A program made the translations under genes and the position numbers. The notes beneath the pieces were generated by a model. It had not been told where the DNA came from. It was given only the letters and a program-made list of their open reading frames with translations, and ran no database searches. From NCBI RefSeq assembly GCF_900636325.1, contig NZ_LR134263.1:1550001-1614000 (forward strand): a stretch of 64,000 nt of DNA, written 5' to 3'. Positions 29,256 to 39,709 of the stretch are shown piece by piece (the stretch's first letter is position 1; every line of letters starts with the position of its first letter). Source of the DNA: Staphylococcus delphini. GTDB lineage: Bacteria; Bacillota; Bacilli; Staphylococcales; Staphylococcaceae.

Positions 29256-30683
29256 TTGAAAGATTCACCAAATCAAAGAAAAACACCTCGATATGTCTCA
29301 TTAAAAATATTTATTTTAAGTCTCATCCTTACAGTATTATTGACAGGATTAATTGTTTTTGGGGTCAATTACTTTTTCCAGCAATACAGTAAAGATGAAA
29401 AAATAAGTGAGAATGCTCAAAAATTAAGTGAAGTTTATGAAATATTGGCGTCCGATTTTTATCAAAAGCAAGATAAAGACCAGTTGCTAGATGAAGCCAT
29501 TCAGGGGATGACCAAAAGTTTGAAAGACCCTTACACCGAATATTTATCAAAAGAACAAACAGCTTCTTTTCATGAAGATGTTTCCGGTGATTTCGTCGGT
29601 ATTGGTGCGGAGTTGCAACAAAAAGGAAAGCAAATCATCATTACGAGTCCTATGCAAGATTCACCTGCTGAAAAAGCTGGTTTGAAACCACGTGATGAAC
29701 TGATTGCAATCGATGGCAAGTCAGTTAAAGGAAAAACGCTTGATGCGATTATTCCTAAAATCCGTGGTAAAAAAGGGACTGAAGTGAAATTAACGGTGAG
29801 ACGTAACGGTGAAGAAAAACAACTCACTGTGACGAGAGATACCATACATGTCAAAAGTGTTAAATATGAAAAACATGGCAATGTCGGTGTGTTTAAAATT
29901 AATAAATTCCAAGAAGGTACAGCAGGAGAGTTAAAATCTGCCATACAGCAAGCGCAAAAATCAGGCATTAAAAATATCGTCCTTGATTTACGTAACAACC
30001 CAGGTGGTCTCCTGGATGAAGCTGTAAAAATGGCAAATATTTTCCTTGATCAAGATGAAACGGTCGTTCAATTAGAAAAAGGCGATCAAAAAGAAGCCAT
30101 CAAAACATCAAATGCGCCGTTAGAAGATGTGAAAGATTTAAAAGTATCCATTTTACTTAATGAAGGTTCAGCAAGTGCTTCCGAAGTCTTTGCTGGTGCA
30201 CTCCACGATCATAAAGTAGCCAAGATTTATGGTGAAAAATCATTCGGTAAAGGGATTGTACAGACGACACGTGAGTTTGAAGATGGTTCGTTATTAAAAT
30301 TCACTGAAATGAAATGGCTCACACCTAATGGTCATTACATTCACGGTAAAGGGATTCAACCTGATGTCCCTGTAAAAGGTGCAGATTATGAGAATATTTC
30401 TATGATTCCTTCCAAAACAACGTATCAACAAGGACAAGAAGACAAACATATTAAATCGATAAAAATCGGTCTTAAAGCACTCGGCTATGACGTCGGTACT
30501 ATTGATGAACATTATGACGCCCAATTGACTGCCGCAGTAAAACAATTCCAACAAAAAAATGATTTAACGGCAAATGGAATGTTTAACAAAGAGACAAATG
30601 GTGTATTTACAGAAAGACTTGTCGAGAAAGCGTCGTCTGAAGATCCGATGCTAGAACAAACATTGAAAAAAGTAGAGGAGTGA
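29256..30683 (+). CDS. ctpA: Carboxy-terminal processing serine protease CtpA
   Basis: A membrane-anchored S41 protease acting at the cell wall. After a short cytoplasmic head there is one transmembrane helix (about FILSLILTVLLTGLIVFGV). A PDZ domain follows (GDFVGIGAELQ to TVRRNGEEK), then the protease core with catalytic Ser in NEGSASASEVFAGAL and Lys in YGEKSFGKGIVQTT. A peptidoglycan-binding domain closes the protein (IKIGLKALGYDVG...VKQFQQKNDL). The start is uncertain. I favour the TTG at 29256, with AAGGGCGG upstream, because TATAAT at 29214-29219 would place the RNA start near the ATG at 29226. Confidence 0.88.
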   Translation: MKDSPNQRKTPRYVSLKIFILSLILTVLLTGLIVFGVNYFFQQYSKDEKISENAQKLSEVYEILASDFYQKQDKDQLLDEAIQGMTKSLKDPYTEYLSKEQTASFHEDVSGDFVGIGAELQQKGKQIIITSPMQDSPAEKAGLKPRDELIAIDGKSVKGKTLDAIIPKIRGKKGTEVKLTVRRNGEEKQLTVTRDTIHVKSVKYEKHGNVGVFKINKFQEGTAGELKSAIQQAQKSGIKNIVLDLRNNPGGLLDEAVKMANIFLDQDETVVQLEKGDQKEAIKTSNAPLEDVKDLKVSILLNEGSASASEVFAGALHDHKVAKIYGEKSFGKGIVQTTREFEDGSLLKFTEMKWLTPNGHYIHGKGIQPDVPVKGADYENISMIPSKTTYQQGQEDKHIKSIKIGLKALGYDVGTIDEHYDAQLTAAVKQFQQKNDLTANGMFNKETNGVFTERLVEKASSEDPMLEQTLKKVEE

Positions 30684-30688
30684 TGGCC

Positions 30689-31198
30689 TTGTTAAGAAAA
30701 GCAACATTACAAGATCTCGATACGATTGAACAATTGACTGAAGAAGCAAAAACACTCATGATTAAAGATGACAATCCACAATGGGACCATCGCTACCCTT
30801 TAAAGACCCATTTTAAAACGGATATTGAATCCGGCAGTCTCTTTGTCTATGATGAAGATGACGTGATTCAAGGGTTTATTGTGATTGATCAACAAGCACC
30901 CGACTGGTATGACACACTCGAATGGCCAGTTGACAAATCACAAGCATACGTGATTCATCGCCTTGTAGCTTCACCGCAATATCGCGGAACAGCTCAAGCG
31001 TTGATGACCTTTGCGATTGCATTAGCGAAAGAACACAACGTTGATATTTTATTAACAGATACTTTTTCACAAAATCAACGTGCACAACGCTTATTTGATA
31101 AATATGGATTCATTAAAATCGGTGAAATGACAAGCACAGAATTTCCTTTTGATAAAGGCAAACCATTTTACGCATACTATAAAAAATTAACAGAATAG
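30689..31198 (+). CDS. GNAT-family N-acetyltransferase
   Basis: A protein of about 169 residues with the acetyl-CoA binding architecture. VIHRLVASPQYRGTAQALMTFAIALAKE near residues 86-113 corresponds to motif A, with an RGTA loop, and AQRLFDKYGFIKIGE to motif B near 131. The substrate is unknown. AGAGGAG at 30674-30680 fits the TTG at 30689 (8 bases) better than the ATG at 30683 (2 bases). It directly follows ctpA and is 9 bases before murG, as in S. aureus, which hints at an envelope-related substrate without proving one. Confidence 0.8.
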   Translation: MLRKATLQDLDTIEQLTEEAKTLMIKDDNPQWDHRYPLKTHFKTDIESGSLFVYDEDDVIQGFIVIDQQAPDWYDTLEWPVDKSQAYVIHRLVASPQYRGTAQALMTFAIALAKEHNVDILLTDTFSQNQRAQRLFDKYGFIKIGEMTSTEFPFDKGKPFYAYYKKLTE

Positions 31199-31207
31199 AG
31201 GGTTATT

Positions 31208-32278
31208 ATGGTAAAAATTGCATTTACAGGTGGCGGTACCGTTGGGCATGTGTCCGTGAATTTAAGTTTGATACCGACTGCACTCGAAAAAGGGCACGAA
31301 GCATTTTATATTGGTTCCAAACAAGGCATCGAACGAGAAATGATTACATCTCAGCTTCCTGAAACGACTTATTATCCGATTTCAAGTGGGAAATTACGTC
31401 GTTACTTATCTGTTGAAAATTTGAAAGATGTCTTTAAAGTCGTCAAAGGCATTGGAGATGCACGTAAAGCATTAAAACGCGAACGTCCTGACATCGTATT
31501 TTCAAAAGGTGGCTTCGTATCTGTTCCTGTCATACTCGCAGCGAAGTCACTGAACATTCCAACCATCGTTCATGAATCAGATTTAACACCAGGACTAGCC
31601 AACAAGATTGCAATTAAGTTTGCGAAACGACTCTATACCACTTTTGAAGATACGTTAAAATACGTGCCACGCGAAAAATCAGACTTTGTAGGCGCAACGA
31701 TTCGTGAAGATTTAAAACACGGTCATCAACAAAATGGTTATGCATTGACAGGCTTCACACCTAATAAAAAGACCTTACTCGTGATGGGTGGCAGTATGGG
31801 GAGTTTGAAAATTAATGAAGCCATTCGTCGTCATTTAGATGAATTACTACAAACGTACCAAATTATTCATCTGACTGGGAAAGGTCTCGTCGCTTCAAAT
31901 ATTAACCAAGAAGGCTACATGCAGTATGAGTTCGTTAAAGAAGAATTAACCGACTTATTAGCGATTACTGATACCGTCGTGTCAAGAGCGGGTGCAAATG
32001 CGATCTATGAGTTTTTGACATTACGTCTTCCTATGTTACTCATCCCACTCGGTCTCGATCAATCTCGTGGTGACCAAATCGACAATGCGAAATACTTTGA
32101 AAAACAAGGCTACGCGACGATGTTAGATGAGTCGGAATTGTCGAGTGACACGTTATTACCTGCATTAGCCAAACTTGAAAAAAACCGACATCAGTATATT
32201 CAAAATATGGAAAGTTTTACAGAAAGCTATACGCGTCATGATTTACTCGACAAAATCATTCAAGACGCACTTCAATAG
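31208..32278 (+). CDS. murG: MurG, lipid II-forming GlcNAc transferase
   Basis: Transfers GlcNAc from UDP-GlcNAc to lipid I at the inner face of the membrane, completing lipid II, the substrate of PBP2. The 356-residue GT-B protein has the staphylococcal glycine loop FTGGGTVGHVSVNLSL at residues 6-21, GGFVSVP near residue 106, the second glycine loop MGGSMGSLKINE near 198, and SRAGANAIYEFLTLRLPMLLIPL near 258. The start follows GAGGGTTATT. It is followed after 11 bases by a PAP2-type phosphatase. Confidence 0.95.
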   Translation: MVKIAFTGGGTVGHVSVNLSLIPTALEKGHEAFYIGSKQGIEREMITSQLPETTYYPISSGKLRRYLSVENLKDVFKVVKGIGDARKALKRERPDIVFSKGGFVSVPVILAAKSLNIPTIVHESDLTPGLANKIAIKFAKRLYTTFEDTLKYVPREKSDFVGATIREDLKHGHQQNGYALTGFTPNKKTLLVMGGSMGSLKINEAIRRHLDELLQTYQIIHLTGKGLVASNINQEGYMQYEFVKEELTDLLAITDTVVSRAGANAIYEFLTLRLPMLLIPLGLDQSRGDQIDNAKYFEKQGYATMLDESELSSDTLLPALAKLEKNRHQYIQNMESFTESYTRHDLLDKIIQDALQ

Positions 32279-32289
32279 GAGGTTGGCGT

Positions 32290-32913
32290 ATGACACATTG
32301 GAAGAAGATTTCTTTGTTAATCGTCTTCACATTAATATTTTCAATGATTGCGATGTTTCATGAATCGCGTCTCGGTAAATGGATTGATAATGAAGTATAC
32401 AATTTGATTTATGCGTCAGAAAGCTTTATTTCAACGGCCATCTTCTTCGGTGCCACGCAAATTGGCGAAGTATGGGCGATGATAACATTATCACTCGTCA
32501 TGGTTGCATTGTTGATGCTCTACCGCTATAAAATTGAGGCGCTCTTTTTCGCATTAACAATGCTGTTATCAGGCGTGTCGAACCCTATTTTGAAAAATAT
32601 TTTTGACAGAGAACGTCCAACTTTATTACGTTTAATTGATATTTCAGGGTTCAGCTTTCCAAGTGGTCATGCGATGGGATCAACAGCCTTTTTCGGAAGT
32701 GTGATTTACGTCGCGCACCGCATCCTAAAAGGAAAAGCAAAAAGTGTGGCCATGACGTTAAGTGTGTTGATGATTGTCCTTATTTCGAGCTCACGCGTCT
32801 ATCTTGGCGTACATTACCCAACTGATATTATGGCTGGTATTGTCGGAGGGCTTTTCTGTATCGTATTGACACAACTTATCCTACGACACCCATTAGCGCA
32901 AACTAAAATATAA
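32290..32913 (+). CDS. PAP2-type membrane phosphatase
   Basis: A 207-residue polytopic protein of the type 2 phosphatidic acid phosphatase family. All three catalytic motifs are present: KNIFDRERP near residue 99, FPSGHAMGS near 120 and SSRVYLGVHYPTD near 168. There are about six membrane helices. Such enzymes dephosphorylate lipid phosphates, including undecaprenyl diphosphate. Its place directly after murG makes a role in the lipid II carrier cycle plausible but unproven. Phosphatidylglycerol phosphate is the main alternative. Confidence 0.85.
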   Translation: MTHWKKISLLIVFTLIFSMIAMFHESRLGKWIDNEVYNLIYASESFISTAIFFGATQIGEVWAMITLSLVMVALLMLYRYKIEALFFALTMLLSGVSNPILKNIFDRERPTLLRLIDISGFSFPSGHAMGSTAFFGSVIYVAHRILKGKAKSVAMTLSVLMIVLISSSRVYLGVHYPTDIMAGIVGGLFCIVLTQLILRHPLAQTKI

Positions 32914-32919
32914 TGAATC

Positions 32920-32956
32920 AAGAACTGTCTTTCATGAGGAGAGGCAGTTCTTTTTA
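32920..32956 (+). terminator. Terminator of the murG operon
   Basis: AAGAACTG at 32920-32927 pairs with CAGTTCTT at 32945-32952, followed by a T-run. Confidence 0.85.
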
Positions 32957-33158
32957 TATGCGATCGTTATCATAGTATCTTATTTCTTTCACTAAATTTC
33001 ATCTTTTCAAGCCAAATCATTTGATTACTGAGAAAATATAACGGTCATATCGTATTGTTCGCTTGCATTATCTTTCTTTTTAAAACACGGATAGCCACGT
33101 GTACAAAAGAGAGGCCATGACATCAACATTTTTTCTCTTTCTCATTCAAACATACACA

Positions 33159-33196
33159 ATAAAAGCCGCCGCATAAACTGCGACGGCTTTTATTTA
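33159..33196. terminator. Bidirectional terminator-like hairpin
   Basis: ATAAAAGCCG pairs with CGGCTTTTAT, with an inner CGC/GCG pairing, A- and T-rich on both sides. No gene ends nearby, since the murG operon already has a terminator 200 bases earlier. Bases 32957-33158 hold no recognised gene. This hairpin could end an unannotated small RNA in either direction. Confidence 0.7.
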
Positions 33197-33295
33197 ACGT
33201 TTAATATCAACGAATTTTTATACGGGCATATAAAAGGGGATATTATTGAAAATGACTCAATCATAAGAACGAATTGTAGTGGGGGGTCGTTGGGA

Positions 33296-33324
33296 TTGAT
33301 AATCATTTTCAATTACATTATAAC
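33296..33324 (+). promoter_or_regulatory. Promoter of arlRS
   Basis: -35 TTGATA at 33296-33301, a 17-base spacer and -10 TATAAC at 33319-33324. The predicted RNA start is near 33331, about 90 bases before the arlR ATG. Confidence 0.65.
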
Positions 33325-33343
33325 GCATTGAGAATCATTGTCA
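33297..33343 (+). promoter_or_regulatory. Tandem Fur-family boxes over the arlRS promoter
   Basis: TGATAATCATTTTCA (33297-33311) differs at one position from the 7-1-7 Fur box TGATAATNATTATCA. TGAGAATCATTGTCA (33329-33343) differs at two symmetrical positions. Their centres are 32 bases apart. One covers the -35 element and the other the expected RNA start. Fur, PerR and Zur boxes look alike, so the regulator is not certain. Confidence 0.65.
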
Positions 33344-33421
33344 ATTAAAAATGCAAAATTTTTTTAAAAAACTTTCGTCTTCTTTATTTTTAGCATATGA
33401 TTAGGGGGAGAGGTGGCTAAT

Positions 33422-34099
33422 ATGAAAAAAGTACTTATTATTGAAGACGAACAAAATTTAGCACGTTTTATTGAACTTGAATTTAAGCATGAAAATTATG
33501 AAGTAGAAGTGAAATATGACGGCGTATCTGGTTTGAACCGTGCATTGCAGCATGACTTTGATTTAATACTCTTAGATTTGATGTTACCAGAAATGGACGG
33601 CTTAGAAGTTTGTAAAAGATTAAGAACACAAAAAGATACACCGATTATTATGATTACTGCGAAAGGTGAAATATACGATAAAGTTACTGGATTAGATATC
33701 GGTGCAGATGATTACATCGTTAAACCATTTGAAATTGAAGAGCTATTAGCTAGAAGCCGCGCACTCATCCGTCGTTATTCAGATGAGAATGTGTCCGATA
33801 CGAATGTTGTGGAAATTGATGGTATTAAAATTGATAAGAGTGCTTTCCATGTCACTTATCAAAGTGAAAAACTGGAATTAACGAAAACAGAATTTGATTT
33901 ATTATTACTCCTCGCTGAAAATAAAAATCGCGTCCTTCATCGTGAACAAATTTTAGATCACGTCTGGGGATATGAATCTGAAGTCGAAACGAATGTGGTG
34001 GATGTGTATATTCGATATTTAAGAAATAAGTTAAAACGCATAGATAAGCAAAAATTGATTGAAACTGTGCGTGGTGTCGGCTATGTGATTCGTCAATGA
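33422..34099 (+). CDS. arlR: Response regulator ArlR
   Basis: An OmpR/PhoB-type response regulator that with ArlS controls autolysis, adhesion, capsule and virulence genes in S. aureus. The 225-residue protein has the acidic pocket IIEDEQ near residues 5-10, the phosphorylated Asp in [13 protein letters not shown] near 52, the switch Lys in IVKPFEIEE near 101, and a C-terminal winged helix ([24 protein letters not shown]). The ATG at 33422 is 8 bases after GGGGGAGAGG, and an in-frame GTG at 33413 overlaps that site. It overlaps arlS by 4 bases. Confidence 0.95.
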   Translation: MKKVLIIEDEQNLARFIELEFKHENYEVEVKYDGVSGLNRALQHDFDLILLDLMLPEMDGLEVCKRLRTQKDTPIIMITAKGEIYDKVTGLDIGADDYIVKPFEIEELLARSRALIRRYSDENVSDTNVVEIDGIKIDKSAFHVTYQSEKLELTKTEFDLLLLLAENKNRVLHREQILDHVWGYESEVETNVVDVYIRYLRNKLKRIDKQKLIETVRGVGYVIRQ

Positions 34100-35463
34100 A
34101 ACAATCAACACTCAAGACAAAGTGGACTTTTGTAACGACGCTCATTACATTTCTTATTATTTTCATCTTTTGCTTGCTGATCATTTATGCGATTAGCAGC
34201 TTGTTGAAGCAAAATGAATTTGATAAAGCAGAAAGAAGCGCTGATGATCTATACAATTTGCTTGAAACGAAACCGGTCAAAAATATTACTGCATTAGAAT
34301 TCAGTTCCGTCCTTGATAACTATCAAAAAGTGATATTATACAATAAACGTGGCAAAAAAATATTTGAAAATGTCAGTACAACGAATGTAAAGTTCACACC
34401 ACCATTTCAAGCTTATGATACACGTAATATTAAAATTTTACGCACAGATAAGGGGTCTTTCATCATCGTATCGACACCGATTAATACGCCTTACTTTAAA
34501 GGACACGCAACCATTGTCCATTCATTAGAAGAGTACGATGATTTATTAAACTTTATCACGTATCTTGCCCTGACATTTGGACTGATTGCATTATTCGTGA
34601 CCGCATCACTCAGTTATTTCTTTTCATCTCAAATTACCCAACCCATTAATATTATTACTGAAAAGATGACACAAATTCGGCGTAATGGATTCCAAGAAAA
34701 ACTTCAAGTCCCAACCAACTATGAAGAAACAGATGCGCTTATCGATACTTTTAACAGTATGATGATGAAATTAGAGAGTTCATTTAACCAACAACGTCAA
34801 TTTGTAGAAGACGCTTCACACGAATTGCGAACACCACTTCAAATTATCCAAGGACACTTAAATCTAATTCAGCGCTGGGGTAAGAAAGATCCTGACATTT
34901 TAGAAGAGTCTCTGAATATCTCCATCGAGGAAATGAATCGGATTACGAAACTCGTTGAAGAATTATTGCTACTCACTAAAGATGATACGAGATCAACTGA
35001 AAATCAAACTGAAAAAGTCGATGTGAATAATGAAATTAGAAGTCGGCTTCACGCACTACAACAAATTCATCCAGATTATCAACTCGACTTTCATACGAGT
35101 CAAGACTTTATATACTTAGATATTAATTCTTTCCACTTAGAACAAATTTTACTTATTTTTCTTGATAACGCGATTAAATATGACACACAAAATAAGCATA
35201 TTTCTATTAAAACGAAACTCATTAGCAATCAAGTTGTGATTAAAATTACAGACCGTGGCTTAGGTATCCCTCAAGCAGACCAAGAACACATCTTTGACAG
35301 GTTTTATCGTGTAGACAAATCACGCTCACGCCAGCAAGGAGGAAACGGTTTAGGACTCTCTATTGCACATAAAATGGTGACGTTGTATCATGGCCGAATT
35401 TCAGTCGAAAGTGAAGTCGGGTATTTTACAACATTTACCATCAGTTTTGATTCGGGCGGATAA
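34096..35463 (+). CDS. arlS: Sensor histidine kinase ArlS
   Basis: The membrane partner of ArlR. In 455 residues there are two transmembrane helices (about 12-35 and 155-178) flanking an extracellular sensor domain. A HAMP linker follows, then the phospho-accepting His in [16 protein letters not shown] near residue 246. The ATPase lobe carries the N box ([11 protein letters not shown]), [11 protein letters not shown] and [14 protein letters not shown]. The ATG overlaps the arlR stop, so the two are coupled. The ligand is unknown. Confidence 0.95.
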   Translation: MKQSTLKTKWTFVTTLITFLIIFIFCLLIIYAISSLLKQNEFDKAERSADDLYNLLETKPVKNITALEFSSVLDNYQKVILYNKRGKKIFENVSTTNVKFTPPFQAYDTRNIKILRTDKGSFIIVSTPINTPYFKGHATIVHSLEEYDDLLNFITYLALTFGLIALFVTASLSYFFSSQITQPINIITEKMTQIRRNGFQEKLQVPTNYEETDALIDTFNSMMMKLESSFNQQRQFVEDASHELRTPLQIIQGHLNLIQRWGKKDPDILEESLNISIEEMNRITKLVEELLLLTKDDTRSTENQTEKVDVNNEIRSRLHALQQIHPDYQLDFHTSQDFIYLDINSFHLEQILLIFLDNAIKYDTQNKHISIKTKLISNQVVIKITDRGLGIPQADQEHIFDRFYRVDKSRSRQQGGNGLGLSIAHKMVTLYHGRISVESEVGYFTTFTISFDSGG

Positions 35464-35520
35464 GTACAATTATCTGGCTTTTTGCCTTTAAATGTTCACA
35501 TTTTAATGCTATTATTGACC

Positions 35521-35534
35521 TGTAAGCGTTTTTA
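35521..35534 (+). promoter_or_regulatory. cre-like CcpA site before odhA
   Basis: TGTAAGCGTTTTTA fits the catabolite-responsive element consensus except for one position near the 3' end (TA for CA). It lies 22 bases before the odhA ATG. Catabolite repression of the citric acid cycle is known in Firmicutes. Confidence 0.5.
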
Positions 35535-35556
35535 TTTTTTCTGTGGAGGGTGGATT

Positions 35557-38343
35557 ATGAAGAACGATAAACAGGTGACAGAGGCACCTGTAAACTTCGG
35601 CACAAATTTAGGACTCATTTTAGAGTTATACGATCAATTTTTAGAAGATCCTAGTTCTGTGACTGAAGATTTACAAGTTCTCTTTAGTACAATTAAAGAT
35701 GGTGAAGCGACAACATCATCAGCAACCGAATCAAGCTCAGGAGATAGTACGATCAAGCGTGTGATGCGTTTAATCGATAATATTAGACAATACGGTCATT
35801 TAGAAGCTGATATTTATCCAGTGAACGCACCAGAGCGTACAAATATTCCTAAATTAAATCCTGAAGACTTTAACTTAGATCAAGCAACATTAGAAAACAT
35901 TTCAGCTGAAATCGTCTCTGATCATTTTAAAGATATTTACGATAATGCCTATGAAGCTATTGAACGTATGGAAGAACGTTATAAGGGGCCAATTGCTTTC
36001 GAATATACACATATTAACAATAATAAAGAACGTGTATGGCTAAAACGTCGTATTGAAACACCATATAAAGCAAGCCTTAATAAAGAAGAAAAAATCAAGC
36101 TTTTCAAACTTCTGGCACACGTTGAAGGCTTTGAGAAATACCTTCACAAGAACTTTGTAGGTGCAAAAAGATTTTCAATCCAAGGCGTCAATACCCTCGT
36201 ACCTATGATCACTCAAACAATTAAACGTGCTGCTGAAGAAGAAATTTCAAATATTCAAATTGGTATGGCACACCGTGGACGTTTAAATGTTTTAACGCAT
36301 GTGCTACAAAAGCCATATGAGATGATGCTTTCAGAATTTATGCATACGGATCCAATGAAATTTTTACCAGAAGATGGTAGCTTATCTATCACTTCAGGTT
36401 GGACAGGTGACGTTAAATATCACTTAGGTGGCATTAAAACGATTAATGACCATGGTATTGAACAAAAAATCACATTAGCGAACAACCCAAGTCATCTAGA
36501 AGTCGTTGCACCTGTAGTGACAGGACGTACTAGAGCTGCCCAAGACCAAACAGATTATGCGGGTAAAGTGCAAACTCATTTTTCAAATGCAATGCCGATT
36601 ATCGTGCATGGTGATGCTGCATATCCTGGTCAAGGTGTGAACTTTGAAACGATGAACCTTGGTAATTTAGACGGGTTCTCAACAGGTGGGACATTGCACA
36701 TTATTACGAATAACCGTATCGGATTCACAACAGATCCAGAAGACGGGCGTTCAACAACGTATGCAACAGATGTGGCTAAAGGGTATGATGTACCGATTAT
36801 GCATGTGAACGCTGATAATGTTGAAGCGACAATTGAAGCGATTGATATTGCAATGGAATTTAGAAAAGCATTCAATAAAGATGTCGTGATTGACTTAGTT
36901 GGTTACCGTCGTTTCGGTCATAATGAAATGGACGAGCCTACATTAACGAACCCATTACCATATAAACAAATTCAGAAGCATGATACGTCTGAAGTGATTT
37001 ATGGTAAACAACTTGTAGATGAAGGCATTATGAGCCAAGACGAAATAGACGAAGTGATGCAAAACGTTCAAAAAGAAATGCGTACAGCGCATGACAAAAT
37101 CGATAAAAACGACAAAAATGACAATACAGATATGAGCATTCCTGATAGTATTTCTGAGCCTTTAAAAAACAATGACTCTGAACTGTCATTTGATCGCTTA
37201 AAAGAAATTAACGATGCAATGTTTAACTATCCAGAAGGTTTCAACATTTTCAAAAAGTTAAATCGTATTCTTGAACAACGTAAGCAACCATTTGAAAGTG
37301 AAGAAGGCTTAGTGGACTGGGCTCATGCCGAACAACTTGCATTTGCGACAGTCATGCAAGAAGGCACACCAATTCGTATGACAGGTCAAGATTCTGAACG
37401 TGGTACATTTAGCCATCGTCATGCGGTGTTACATGACCAAGAAAATGGCGACACATTTACGCCGTTACAACACGTACCAGATCAAAAAGCGACGTTCGAC
37501 ATTCATAACTCTCCATTATCAGAAGCTGCAGTTGTAGGCTTTGAATATGGCTATAATGTTCAAAATCCGTCATCATTTAACATTTGGGAAGCACAGTTTG
37601 GTGACTTCGCGAATATGGCGCAAATGTATTTTGACAACTTCATTTTCTCTGGTAATGCAAAATGGGGTGAATCTTCAGGTTTAACGTTCTTGTTACCACA
37701 TTCATTTGAAGGACAAGGACCTGAACATTCATCAGCACGTTTAGAGCGTTTCTTACAATTGGCAGCTGAAAACAATATGACGATTTGTAACTTATCAAGT
37801 TCAGCCAACTACTTCCACTTATTACGTGCCCAAGCAGCAAGCCTAGGAACTGACGCAATGAGACCATTAGTTGTCATGTCTCCAAAAGGTTTATTACGTA
37901 ATAAAACAGTAGCGCAACCAATCAGTGCATTTACATCTGGTGGATTTGAACCAATTCTCCCAGAAGCACACGAAGCTAAAAAGGTTAAAAAAGTCATTCT
38001 CGCATCAGGCAAAATGTTTATCGACTTGAAAGAAAAATTAGCTGAATCACCAAACGAATCGATTTTACTTGTAGCTGTTGAACGACTCTATCCTTTCCCA
38101 GAAGAAGAAATTCGATCAATTCTCGAAACACTTCCAAACCTTAAAACAGTCGCATGGGTTCAAGAAGAGCCGCAAAACCAAGGGGCATGGCATTATGCTT
38201 ATCCAATGTTGAGTGACATCGTTGGCGATCAATACGAATTGACTTATCACGGTAGAAAACATAGAGCTGCACCTGCCGAGGGTGATGGTGAAATTCATAA
38301 ACTTGTTCAAAATAATATCATTGAAAATAGTTTAAATATTTAG
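35557..38343 (+). CDS. odhA: 2-oxoglutarate dehydrogenase E1 component
   Basis: The thiamine diphosphate-dependent decarboxylase of the 2-oxoglutarate dehydrogenase complex, linking the citric acid cycle to succinyl-CoA. The 928-residue protein begins [21 protein letters not shown]. It contains [15 protein letters not shown] near residue 237, the thiamine-binding region around [17 protein letters not shown] and [13 protein letters not shown], and the C-terminal transketolase-like half ([15 protein letters not shown]). AGGGTGG-type binding sequence CTGTGGAGGG precedes the ATG. An upstream in-frame start lies before it and is not supported. odhB follows after 14 bases. Confidence 0.95.
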   Translation: MKNDKQVTEAPVNFGTNLGLILELYDQFLEDPSSVTEDLQVLFSTIKDGEATTSSATESSSGDSTIKRVMRLIDNIRQYGHLEADIYPVNAPERTNIPKLNPEDFNLDQATLENISAEIVSDHFKDIYDNAYEAIERMEERYKGPIAFEYTHINNNKERVWLKRRIETPYKASLNKEEKIKLFKLLAHVEGFEKYLHKNFVGAKRFSIQGVNTLVPMITQTIKRAAEEEISNIQIGMAHRGRLNVLTHVLQKPYEMMLSEFMHTDPMKFLPEDGSLSITSGWTGDVKYHLGGIKTINDHGIEQKITLANNPSHLEVVAPVVTGRTRAAQDQTDYAGKVQTHFSNAMPIIVHGDAAYPGQGVNFETMNLGNLDGFSTGGTLHIITNNRIGFTTDPEDGRSTTYATDVAKGYDVPIMHVNADNVEATIEAIDIAMEFRKAFNKDVVIDLVGYRRFGHNEMDEPTLTNPLPYKQIQKHDTSEVIYGKQLVDEGIMSQDEIDEVMQNVQKEMRTAHDKIDKNDKNDNTDMSIPDSISEPLKNNDSELSFDRLKEINDAMFNYPEGFNIFKKLNRILEQRKQPFESEEGLVDWAHAEQLAFATVMQEGTPIRMTGQDSERGTFSHRHAVLHDQENGDTFTPLQHVPDQKATFDIHNSPLSEAAVVGFEYGYNVQNPSSFNIWEAQFGDFANMAQMYFDNFIFSGNAKWGESSGLTFLLPHSFEGQGPEHSSARLERFLQLAAENNMTICNLSSSANYFHLLRAQAASLGTDAMRPLVVMSPKGLLRNKTVAQPISAFTSGGFEPILPEAHEAKKVKKVILASGKMFIDLKEKLAESPNESILLVAVERLYPFPEEEIRSILETLPNLKTVAWVQEEPQNQGAWHYAYPMLSDIVGDQYELTYHGRKHRAAPAEGDGEIHKLVQNNIIENSLNI

Positions 38344-38357
38344 GGGGCATATAAAAA

Positions 38358-39635
38358 ATGGCAGAGGTAAAAGTTCCAGAATTAGCAGAATCGATTACGG
38401 AAGGTACCATTGCAGAATGGTTAAAACAAGTAGGTGACACTGTTGAAAAAGGTGAAGCTATCCTTGAATTAGAAACAGACAAAGTGAATGTCGAAGTGGT
38501 TTCTGAAGAAGAAGGTACAATTCAAGAATTACTTGCTGAAGAAGGCGACACAGTAGAAGTCGGCCAAGCCATTGCAGTAGTGGGTGAAGGTGGCGCTGCT
38601 CAACCTTCAAGTGATGATTCAAAAGCTGACTCAAAAGACGCGTCAAATCAATCAGAACAACAGGCGTCAGACAAACAAGCGCAAAAAGAAGAAAAGTCAT
38701 CTTCAGACAAAGAAAGCCAAAGCAGTTCTTCAAACGAACGTATTAATGCAACACCTTCAGCACGTCGCGCGGCACGTGAAAAAGGCATTAGCTTAAGTGA
38801 AGTGAATGGCAAAGCAAATGATGTCGTTCGTAAAGAAGATGTTGAACGTGGCTCACAACAAAAATCAACAGGCGCTGCTCAATCTAAAGAAAAAGAAGCT
38901 GCTGCACCACAAGCACCTAAAACACCATCAAAACCAGTCATTCGTGAAAAAATGAGTCGTAGAAAACAAACTGCAGCTAAAAAATTATTAGAAGTAAGCA
39001 ATAACACTGCAATGTTAACGACATTCAATGAAGTAGACATGACGAATGTGATGGCGCTCCGTAAACGTAAAAAAGACAAATTTATGGAAGATCATGACGG
39101 TACGAAACTTGGCTTCATGTCATTCTTCACAAAAGCAGCGGTTGCCGCATTGAAACGTTACCCTGAAGTGAACGCTGAAATCGATGGCGACTACATGGTA
39201 ACAAAACAATACTACGATATCGGTATTGCCGTATCGACACCAGGCGGTTTACTCGTACCGAACGTAAGAGATTGCGATAAGAAAAACTTTGCAGAAATCG
39301 AACAAGAAATTGCCAACTTAGCGGCAAAAGCACGCGATAATAAATTGACATTGGATGACATGATGAATGGTTCATTCACAATTACAAATGGTGGTATTTT
39401 CGGTTCAATGATGTCTACACCAATTATCAACGGTAGTCAAGCTGCAATTTTAGGTATGCACTCTATTATTACGAGACCGGTTGCGATTGATCAAGATAAG
39501 ATTGAAAACCGTCCAATGATGTATATCGCATTAAGTTATGACCATAGAATTATCGATGGAAAAGAAGCCGTAAGTTTCTTGAAAATGATTAAAGAGTTAA
39601 TTGAAAACCCAGAAGATTTATTATTAGAGTCTTAA
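38358..39635 (+). CDS. odhB: 2-oxoglutarate dehydrogenase E2, dihydrolipoyl succinyltransferase
   Basis: The core acyltransferase of the same complex. The 425 residues comprise a lipoyl domain with the lipoylated Lys in [14 protein letters not shown] near residue 42, and a Ser/Lys/Gln-rich flexible linker (about 80-130). A peripheral subunit-binding domain follows ([16 protein letters not shown]), then a second linker and the catalytic domain ending in [16 protein letters not shown] with the active-site His and Asp near residue 395. The E3 subunit is shared and encoded elsewhere. Confidence 0.95.
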   Translation: MAEVKVPELAESITEGTIAEWLKQVGDTVEKGEAILELETDKVNVEVVSEEEGTIQELLAEEGDTVEVGQAIAVVGEGGAAQPSSDDSKADSKDASNQSEQQASDKQAQKEEKSSSDKESQSSSSNERINATPSARRAAREKGISLSEVNGKANDVVRKEDVERGSQQKSTGAAQSKEKEAAAPQAPKTPSKPVIREKMSRRKQTAAKKLLEVSNNTAMLTTFNEVDMTNVMALRKRKKDKFMEDHDGTKLGFMSFFTKAAVAALKRYPEVNAEIDGDYMVTKQYYDIGIAVSTPGGLLVPNVRDCDKKNFAEIEQEIANLAAKARDNKLTLDDMMNGSFTITNGGIFGSMMSTPIINGSQAAILGMHSIITRPVAIDQDKIENRPMMYIALSYDHRIIDGKEAVSFLKMIKELIENPEDLLLES

Positions 39636-39648
39636 TTTATATTTGATT

Positions 39649-39709
39649 AAGAGGGCAAGGCAAAATTTTGATGATTTGATTCTTAGTTTTGCTATACTTG
39701 CCCTCTTTT
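39649..39709 (+). terminator. Terminator of odhAB
   Basis: AAGAGGGCAAG at 39649-39659 pairs with CTTGCCCTCTT at 39697-39707, with inner GCAAAA/TTTTGC pairing and T4 after the stem. Its right arm doubles as the left end of repeat region C (ACTTGCCCTC), so the terminator may derive from the repeat. Confidence 0.85.
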
